From Deltaproteobacteria bacterium RBG_16_44_11 (lineage in GTDB: Bacteria > Desulfobacterota > Syntrophia > Syntrophales > Smithellaceae), in contig MGQN01000005.1 of the NCBI GenBank assembly GCA_001797845.1, positions 7,427 to 18,119 of the forward strand: a stretch of DNA of 10,693 nucleotides. The letters are read 5' to 3'. Under the pieces are notes generated by a model. It was given only the letters and a program-made list of their open reading frames with translations. It had not been told where the DNA came from and did not search any database. The position numbers and the translations under genes were made by a program. Below, piece by piece: positions 6,319 through 10,693 of this stretch (its first letter is position 1; the number at the start of each line of letters is the position of its first letter).

Positions 6319-6792
6319 ATGCTTCGAGGACTGAAGTTGGCTCACGTTGGCGGTCTCGTAATGTTTCTGGGCAGTATTCTCACTTTTATTGTTATCTCTA
6401 CTCTTATCGAAGGCGCCAGCCTGGAGAACATTGCCTTTGGAAGAAAGATCATTAGCGCTGGTACGAACGTACTGACACTTCCCGGCATGTGGGTGCTTGC
6501 CATTACCGGTGTTTTGATGGGTTATAAGCGTTATGGCTTAAAACAGCGTTTTTTCCAGCTCAAGCTCCTGCTCATCATGCTTGTTATTATTAACGGATAT
6601 TTTTTCGTTGTGCCCTTAGTAACTGCGGCAACAGAAATAGCCGTTCGTTCTCTTGCGCAAGGGCAGCTCCTTCCAGAGTACAAGACCGCGTATATGCGAG
6701 AATCAATCTTTGGAACAGTAAACATTTTGATTATAGTGGCAGCAGCAGTTATTGGAGTATGGAAAGTTGGTGCCACTTCCACGCAAGATTAA
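6319..6792 (+). CDS. DUF2269-type four-helix integral membrane protein
   Basis: A 157-residue inner-membrane protein of unknown function. Four hydrophobic helices are clear: about 5-29, 46-69, 80-103 and 130-150. His9 in helix 1 (LKLAHVGGLVMFLG), the LPGMW stretch in helix 2 and the RFFQLKLLLI entry to helix 3 fit the DUF2269 family as I remember it. Ribosome site AAAGGA (6305-6310) lies 8 bases before ATG. Base composition is nearer 45% G+C, distinct from the A+T-rich genes upstream. Its TAA stop overlaps the R''-like box of the last attC-like site, the usual arrangement for a cassette gene. No cassette start box matching GATTAAC is present just upstream; 6271-6318 shows none. Confidence 0.85.
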   Translation: MLRGLKLAHVGGLVMFLGSILTFIVISTLIEGASLENIAFGRKIISAGTNVLTLPGMWVLAITGVLMGYKRYGLKQRFFQLKLLLIMLVIINGYFFVVPLVTAATEIAVRSLAQGQLLPEYKTAYMRESIFGTVNILIIVAAAVIGVWKVGATSTQD

Positions 6793-6865
6793 CAAACCGC
6801 TCAACTTGAGTCGCTGCGTCGGCGCTTCACGTCTTGTAGCTTGCGGGTTAACTCCGTCGTTATGC
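6787..6865 (+). repeat. attC-like site 5, divergent type
   Basis: The site starts GATTAAC (6787-6793, overlapping the stop codon) followed by AAACCGCTCAACTTGAG, and ends GGGTTAACTCCGTC then GTTATGC (6859-6865). The AACAAACCGCTCAA start and GTTATGC end are typical of many attC sites. It is longer (79 bp) than the other four, lacks the CAGCCG core and T run, and its outer boxes pair only in AAC/GTT. The internal palindrome is not clean by eye. Probably an attC from a different integron lineage or a decayed one. Confidence 0.5.
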
Positions 6866-6938
6866 GCAGAACATCTTATGTTTAGTTAGTATTGAAAGTA
6901 TCGCACGCCTGGAAATTACCTTACTCAAATCCTTTTTT

Positions 6939-8219
6939 TTAAGCTGCAGATTGCGAGCGATGTGACCACGATGACCTATTAGCATTCTGGAAGGAACGCT
7001 GCTTCGGTTTTCTTCCGGTTTGCATATGAGGGGCAAATGATTTTCTTCGCTTGCTCGATTTCATATCGACCGCATTTTTCTTAGATGGACTAAGCTGTAT
7101 CTCGGCAGTTAATCCGTCCACACTATGATATTGCAGTTTTTCTCCGAGTATTCTTTTTAGGGAATGCGCCAGACCAATATCGTCTCCGGTCACAAATGTA
7201 AAAGCGTCACCGGTTTTCGAGGCGCGTCCCGTTCTGCCGATGCGATGAGTATAAGCATCGGCGGTAGAAGGCATATCATAATTAATGACATGTGATATCC
7301 GTGTCACGTCAATACCGCGGGCGGCAATATCTGTCGCAACCATGATCTCATAGCGGCCGTCACGGAAACCATCCAGCGCTTGTTTGCGCTTCTGCTGGGT
7401 GAGATTTCCATGCAGTGAAATGACTTTGTGTCCCGATCTATCCAGTTGCTGGGCCAAACTTTTTGCCCTTGATTTTGTCCGTGTAAAAACCAGAACTGAT
7501 TCCATTTCGGTCTTTTCCAGAATATCTTTGAGCAATGCTGTTTTAGTGCCCATCGGGACCGAATAAAATCTATGAGCAACCGTCATTACCGGCGCTGTGT
7601 GGCCGATTTGAATATTGACTGGATTCTGTAGAAGATCCAAAGCCAGGCTTCTTACATCGTCGGGCATCGTTGCGGAAAAAAGCAAGGTTTGACGCTTTTT
7701 AGGAAGATGCTTTACGATTTTTCGGACATCCGGCAGAAAGCCCATGTCAAACATGTGATCCGCTTCATCGAGTACCAGCACCTCTACATGGGACAAATCA
7801 ATGGTGCCGCGTTCGATGTGATCAAGTAAGCGGCCGGGGCATGCGGAGATAATTTCCACATTACCGCGCAGTCTATTGATCTGGTTATACATGCTTACTC
7901 CACCATAAATAGTTGTACTGCGGAGCTTCGTTTTAAGTCCCAGCTCCCCGATCGCTTCGTTGGTTTGCTCGCTCAACTCGCGGGTCGGGGCGATGATCAG
8001 GGCGCGGATATGACCGAGCGGCTTTTCCATGAAACGTTGTAAAATCGGCAGTACAAAGGCCGCGGTTTTTCCTGTTCCTGTCTGGGCCAGTCCCATAACA
8101 TCACGACCTTCCATAATCGGCGGGATTGCCTGCAATTGAATTGGTGTTGGCTTTTTGTAACCAAGCGCTTGCACTCCGGCAAGTATTTTTTCATGTAACT
8201 CAAACTTCTGAAAACTCAT
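6939..8219 (-). CDS. rhlE: RhlE-type DEAD-box ATP-dependent RNA helicase
   Basis: A 426-residue cytosolic RNA helicase that would unwind RNA duplexes in ribosome assembly or mRNA decay. All motifs are in order: Q motif with GYKKPTPIQ (20-28), I AQTGTGKT (45-52), Ia PTREL (78-82), GG (106-107), Ib CPGR (127-130), II DEAD (151-154), III SAT (182-184), IV VFTRT (244-248), V VATDIAARGID (294-304) and VI HRIGRTGR (325-332). Motif Ib has Cys where Thr is usual (TPGR). The C-terminal tail from about 385 is short, basic and Ser/Arg-rich, as in RhlE, and lacks the DbpA/CsdA RNA-binding domain. Ribosome site AAAGGA lies just before ATG 8219. The gene converges on the cassette array, and its own leader is long (322 bases to the next gene) with an inverted repeat. 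Confidence 0.95.
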   Translation of the reverse strand: MSFQKFELHEKILAGVQALGYKKPTPIQLQAIPPIMEGRDVMGLAQTGTGKTAAFVLPILQRFMEKPLGHIRALIIAPTRELSEQTNEAIGELGLKTKLRSTTIYGGVSMYNQINRLRGNVEIISACPGRLLDHIERGTIDLSHVEVLVLDEADHMFDMGFLPDVRKIVKHLPKKRQTLLFSATMPDDVRSLALDLLQNPVNIQIGHTAPVMTVAHRFYSVPMGTKTALLKDILEKTEMESVLVFTRTKSRAKSLAQQLDRSGHKVISLHGNLTQQKRKQALDGFRDGRYEIMVATDIAARGIDVTRISHVINYDMPSTADAYTHRIGRTGRASKTGDAFTFVTGDDIGLAHSLKRILGEKLQYHSVDGLTAEIQLSPSKKNAVDMKSSKRRKSFAPHMQTGRKPKQRSFQNANRSSWSHRSQSAA

Positions 8220-8541
8220 TTTTTATCCTTTATCTTTTGTATTTACCAGCTATTGGTATATTTGAACCCATCTCGAACCGTTAAGGCTGGTAAAGACACA
8301 ATATTTCACACGCTTGTTTGGCGCCTGAAATGCAGGCCACGAACACGGCATTAAATTTGGATTCTATTTAGATTAGCGGAATTTTCCTGCGCAAGTTTCT
8401 AATAAGAAAGGTGGGAAGGCAAATAACTATCGCTATCAATTGTGTGCCTTTTACACTCATAACCGCCCAATAGCAAGGAATATCTTTATGCCAAACCGTA
8501 TTTGTGCTTGACTCCTCACTCTAAAAAACTTGTTCCAAAAA
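8220..8541. other. 322-base gap between the hydrolase and rhlE
   Basis: Both flanking genes are on the minus strand, so this holds the 3' end of the hydrolase transcript and the promoter and leader of rhlE. I see no gene, no RNA gene and no clear terminator. A weak promoter for rhlE is possible (minus-strand TTAACG, 18 bases, TATACC), but I would not rely on it. The only clear structure is the inverted repeat at 8242-8294. Confidence 0.5.
8242..8294 (-). promoter_or_regulatory. perfect 9-bp inverted repeat in the rhlE leader
   Basis: TTTACCAGC (8242-8250) and GCTGGTAAA (8286-8294) are perfect inverted copies separated by 35 bases, ending 22 bases before the rhlE start codon. An alternative smaller hairpin uses TACCA (8244-8248) with TGGTA (8254-8258). 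In RNA the two pairings would exclude each other, and the large stem would sit just before the ribosome site. It could be a leader structure or paired protein-binding half-sites. Confidence 0.45.
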
Positions 8542-9267
8542 CTATTTTTTCATTAAGGGGCTTGTGAGGCTAATAAATTCTTCAATCGCGTTGAGGCAGG
8601 CTTGCGGTTGTGCCTGAAGAATAAAATGCGGGGCGCTGATTTTTTTTATTTCCAAAAGAGGCGCGCATTTTTTTAAATCATCAATACATGAAGAAGGCAC
8701 CAATCTGTCATTTGTAGCCTGTAAATAACAGCAAGGCACTTCCAGTTTTGTGAGCCACTTTGTTACATCAACTTGATTTATCATTTTCAGCCGGTGATTC
8801 ATCACGCGTGCGGGAACATTGGCGTGCACCTTTTTCCATAGGGGGATTAGTTTATCAATAAGTTTATCATCCCCGATGACAATTTTGAAAAAGCGTTTAG
8901 GCATATCCGGCCTGATGAGCAAGGGCAAACGCAGAAAGCGCATAATGCGCCACACAATTGGGCGTGGCGATCTGGCAAAAGTCGCGCACAAAATAAGCGC
9001 CTTTGCTTTGATGCGGCCGGAACCAATCATCTGTATGGCAATAGGCCCGGAAAAAGATTCGGCGATAACAATGGGAGGATTGCCCGCGGGAATTTGCGCC
9101 GCCGCGCATTCCACAGTTTCGTCAAACGATAGTAGTTTGTCTGTGGGATAGCGGATGATGGTGATTTTCGTATCTGCCGGAAGAAGCGGCAACACTGGCT
9201 CAAAGGATAATCCCGTGCCGTCCAATCCGGGCATGAAGACTAAATTTTGATTGCTAAGCCGGTTCAT
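8542..9267 (-). CDS. alpha/beta hydrolase
   Basis: A 241-residue soluble alpha/beta-hydrolase-fold enzyme; substrate unknown. The start at 9267 is preferred over 9312 because GAGG (9276-9273) lies 5 bases before it; the longer version adds 15 lysine- and tyrosine-rich residues with no homologous look. The N-terminal strand LVFMPGLDGTG (9-19) is the oxyanion-hole region. The nucleophile elbow reads AESFSG, so Ser71 is the likely nucleophile, but the usual glycines of GxSxG are Ala69 and Ser73. The acid is Asp187 (ATNDRLVP) and the base is His214 (SAPHFILQ). The basic cap region (about 100-160) has WRIMRFLRLPLLIRP, possibly membrane-facing. It is divergent from the TetR gene across a 240-base gap. 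Family placement is firm; a more exact name is not supportable. Confidence 0.9.
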   Translation of the reverse strand: MNRLSNQNLVFMPGLDGTGLSFEPVLPLLPADTKITIIRYPTDKLLSFDETVECAAAQIPAGNPPIVIAESFSGPIAIQMIGSGRIKAKALILCATFARSPRPIVWRIMRFLRLPLLIRPDMPKRFFKIVIGDDKLIDKLIPLWKKVHANVPARVMNHRLKMINQVDVTKWLTKLEVPCCYLQATNDRLVPSSCIDDLKKCAPLLEIKKISAPHFILQAQPQACLNAIEEFISLTSPLMKK

Positions 9268-9333
9268 TTTTACCTCGTATAAATACTTATACTTTATAGC
9301 TTTGTTTTGCAATAACTCTACGGCAAAATCCGC

Positions 9334-9384
9334 TTGACTTATTTTCTTAAATATTTAACTATGTGGTTAAACCTATTGGTTGAA
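9334..9384 (+). promoter_or_regulatory. candidate tetR promoter with overlapping palindromic operator
   Basis: TTGACT (9334-9339) is a good -35 box; 17 bases later AACTAT (9357-9362) is a weak -10. Across that -10 lies the perfect palindrome TTTAAC-N6-GTTAAA (9354-9371), and a second one shares its right arm: TTAAACC-TATT-GGTTGAA (9367-9384, one mismatch). Palindromes over the -10 are where TetR-family repressors usually bind their own promoters. Start site and binding are inferred. Confidence 0.45.
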
Positions 9385-9402
9385 TTTATTTGATTGATCC
9401 AC

Positions 9403-9465
9403 CCGCCTGCGGCGGTTCGCAACGAAATGCTCTCACCCTCCCTCAATCCCTCCCGTCGAGGGAGG
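9403..9465. repeat. two G+C-rich hairpins in the tetR leader
   Basis: CCGCC-TGC-GGCGG (9403-9415) and CCTCCC-GTCGA-GGGAGG (9449-9465) are perfect hairpins in an otherwise A+T-rich leader. The stretch resembles the intergenic repeats found in many copies in some bacterial genomes. No T run follows either hairpin, so neither is a standard terminator. Confidence 0.5.
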
Positions 9466-9506
9466 AAAGAGAAAGGGGCGGGAATGATAAAAAAATGGAG
9501 AGGTAA

Positions 9507-10142
9507 TTGATCAAACAACAAGTCAACATAGAAAAACTTAATAAGACTGCCGAGAAAATTTTAACCGCGGCGCGAAAAACTTTTGCCGAATATGGTTACA
9601 GCGGGACACATGTGGATGAAATTGCTCAGCGCGCCGGAGTTAACAAGGCTAGTCTTTATTATCAGATTGGCGATAAAGATACTCTTTATGCTAATGTGAT
9701 TCATCAGGTGCTGGGAAATATCGCTCAAGGTATCGCTCAGGCTGTGGCTAGAGCAGATACTCCGGAAGAAAAGCTCAAAGCCTATATTTTATTTATCGCT
9801 GATGCCGTGGATAAAAATCCGGAAATGCCGCCGATTATGATGCGTGAAGTTGCCGGAGGCGGCGCGCACTTACCTCAAGTAGTTGCCGAAGACATAGCTT
9901 CGGTCTTGAAGGTTTTACTCGGCATTCTTGAAGAGGGGAAAGAAAAAGGAGTTTTTAACGATGTTGTGCCCTTTTTGATTCACGCGATGATTATGGGGTC
10001 AATACTTATATTTAAAATGGGCACTCCGATTAAGGACAGACAGATGTGGATACCGGAGAAGCTGAAAGCCCGCGATAAAAAGTTGCCAGGCAGTCTCGGC
10101 GATGAAGTTGCGAGACTGGTGCTGAAGGCGATAAAGAAGTAG
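9507..10142 (+). CDS. TetR/AcrR family transcriptional regulator
   Basis: A 211-residue repressor-type regulator. The N-terminal TetR domain is typical: KILTAARKTFAEYGYSGT (17-34), then the helix-turn-helix DEIAQRAGVNKASLYYQI (37-54), with GDKDTLYANVI following. The C-terminal ligand-binding part (about 70-211) is all-helical and unassignable. The start is TTG at 9507, supported by GGAGAGG (9497-9503); no ATG or GTG in frame is better. The gene lies 176 bases before, and on the same strand as, an HlyD-type gene. TetR followed by HlyD and then ABC transporter genes is the CecR/YbhG-type arrangement, so this protein probably represses its own efflux operon. The palindromes at 9354-9384 are the likely operator. 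Confidence 0.93.
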   Translation: MIKQQVNIEKLNKTAEKILTAARKTFAEYGYSGTHVDEIAQRAGVNKASLYYQIGDKDTLYANVIHQVLGNIAQGIAQAVARADTPEEKLKAYILFIADAVDKNPEMPPIMMREVAGGGAHLPQVVAEDIASVLKVLLGILEEGKEKGVFNDVVPFLIHAMIMGSILIFKMGTPIKDRQMWIPEKLKARDKKLPGSLGDEVARLVLKAIKK

Positions 10143-10163
10143 ATGTATATTCACATTTTATTT

Positions 10164-10268
10164 TGTCATTCCGGTCGTAGATGACCCCACGGTGACCTTT
10201 AGGTTATTCAGGTTACGAAAGCCGGAATCCAGAAAGGAACTGGATGCCGGATCAAGTCCGGCATGACA
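10164..10268. repeat. 105-bp dispersed inverted-repeat element
   Basis: The ends TGTCATTCCGG and CCGGCATGACA are inverted copies with one mismatch. Inside are three more pairs: ATTCCGG (10168-10174) with CCGGAAT (10222-10228), TCCAG with CTGGA (10228-10244), and TGCCGGA with TCCGGCA (10245-10263). Elements of this wording (CATTCCGG, CCGGAATCCAG, GGATGCCGG) occur as intergenic repeats in many proteobacterial genomes, from general knowledge. It lies between tetR and the HlyD gene and could weaken read-through between them. It encodes nothing I can support. Confidence 0.75.
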
Positions 10269-10318
10269 GTGATTTTATTTGTTATTGGATAGTTAATAAG
10301 TAAAAAGGAGAAATAGTA

Positions 10319-10693
10319 GTGAAAAGAAGAATTATCATTATAGTGTTTATAGCTCTCTTTGTGGGCGTGGGGCTGTTTGTTTATTTCGGCCAAAAAAGTA
10401 ACCGCGCAAAAGAGCTTTTTTATTCCGGTACCATCGAAGCCACACAGGCTAAATTATCTTTCCAGGTACCCGGGCGCGTATATAGCGTCAATGTTCAGGA
10501 AGGACAAAGCGTTAAAAAAGATCAAATCATTGCCCAGCTCGACCGCGCGGATTATGAAGCGCGCTATGATCAAGCCAAAGCAAATGTTAAATCCGCTTCA
10601 GCTACGCTGGTCAACACGCAAAAAAATTATGAGCGCTTTGAAAAATTGTTTAAGGAAGGCGTTGTTTCAGAAAAAGAACGTGACAACCTGAAG
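10319..10693 (+). CDS. HlyD-family membrane fusion protein, N-terminal part
   Basis: The first 125 residues of a periplasmic adaptor that would link an inner-membrane transporter to an outer-membrane channel. The start is GTG at 10319 with AAGGAG 8 bases upstream; the frame is open to the right edge, so the gene is cut. Residues 4-24 form the membrane anchor (IIIIVFIALFVGVGLFVYF). FYSGTIEATQAKLSFQVPGR (34-53) is the start of the barrel and lipoyl-like domain, VNVQEGQSVKKDQIIAQLD (57-75) is its hallmark strand pair, and the helical-hairpin arm starts at about 78 (YEARYDQAKANV). It looks closest to the YbhG/EmrA type. The TetR gene upstream probably controls it; an ABC or MFS transporter gene should follow outside the window. 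Confidence 0.93.
   Translation, partial: MKRRIIIIVFIALFVGVGLFVYFGQKSNRAKELFYSGTIEATQAKLSFQVPGRVYSVNVQEGQSVKKDQIIAQLDRADYEARYDQAKANVKSASATLVNTQKNYERFEKLFKEGVVSEKERDNLK

Larger units (their letters stand above)
1397..6865 (+). mobile_element. integron gene-cassette array without an integrase in the window
   Basis: Four or five attC sites and seven same-strand genes lie between lon and the convergent rhlE. Each of the first four genes is followed within a few bases by an attC-type site, and two of their stop codons (HNH and GNAT genes) sit inside the R'' box, a common cassette arrangement. Three units have exactly complementary end boxes. Base composition jumps from about 25% to about 60% G+C between units. 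No tyrosine-recombinase gene or clear attI is visible, so this is either the distal part of a chromosomal integron or a cluster of attC sites lacking an integrase. The right end is uncertain: the part after 4784 carries three genes without internal attC. Confidence 0.8.

Noticed and set aside
8255..8285. tRNA T-arm-like wording on the minus strand (GGTTCGAGATGGGTTCAAAT)
   Set aside because: The flanking bases do not form a T-stem, and no acceptor or anticodon stems are present.
10359..10691. 110-codon frame on the + strand at the right edge
   Set aside because: It overlaps the HlyD-family gene from GTG 10319 in another frame; that frame has a ribosome site, a membrane anchor and a clear HlyD pattern.
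1..10693. CRISPR array, toxin-antitoxin pair, transposase or integrase gene
   Set aside because: I found no regularly spaced direct repeats and no reading frame with recombinase or transposase motifs on either strand.

Overview
The window looks like a bacterial chromosome, probably a proteobacterium. A deltaproteobacterial (Desulfobacterota-like) host is my best guess, but only from overall character: a housekeeping Lon of about 50% G+C, an RhlE helicase, a TetR/HlyD-type efflux locus and a dispersed inverted-repeat element starting TGTCATTCCGG. No rRNA, tRNA or taxonomic marker is present to settle it.

Layout: (1) 2-1336, the C-terminal half of the ATP-dependent protease Lon, cut by the left edge. 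(2) About 1397-6865, an array of integron gene cassettes, all genes on the + strand and separated by attC-type recombination sites at 2054-2108, 2822-2877, 4146-4202, 4729-4784 and (less certain) 6787-6865. The cargo is a small membrane protein, an HNH-like nuclease, a protein with a PD-(D/E)XK-like motif, a YhbS-like GNAT acetyltransferase, a Crp/Fnr-type regulator, a DltE-like short-chain dehydrogenase broken by one in-frame stop, and a DUF2269-type four-helix membrane protein. No integrase gene lies in the window. (3) 6939-8219 (-), an RhlE-type DEAD-box RNA helicase with a leader carrying a perfect 9-bp inverted repeat. (4) 8542-9267 (-), an alpha/beta hydrolase. (5) 9507-10693 (+), a TetR regulator followed by the start of an HlyD-family membrane fusion protein, probably the first genes of a self-regulated efflux operon that continues beyond the right edge.

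The best evidence for the cassette array is that three consecutive units (HNH, PD-(D/E)XK-like and GNAT genes) each start with the exact complement of the 7-base box that ends them: GTTAGCT/AGCTAAC, GTTGGGC/GCCCAAC and GTTAGCC/GGCTAAC. This is what an excisable circular cassette predicts. Base composition changes sharply between units, from about 25% G+C in sampled parts of the membrane-protein and Crp genes to about 60% in the PD-(D/E)XK-like gene, so the cargo has mixed origins. Three attC cores are nearly identical, as in sedentary chromosomal integrons. All four well-formed attC sites carry a T6-T7 run after the hairpin, so they may also terminate transcription. Two candidate nuclease genes on single-gene cassettes make anti-phage defence a reasonable but unproven idea for this region.

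The ends of the array look degraded. The site after the GNAT gene has a damaged right box (GGTAGGG instead of GTTRRRY), and beyond it lies about 2 kb with no recognisable attC until 6787, including the broken dehydrogenase. The first unit, next to lon, has non-matching ends.
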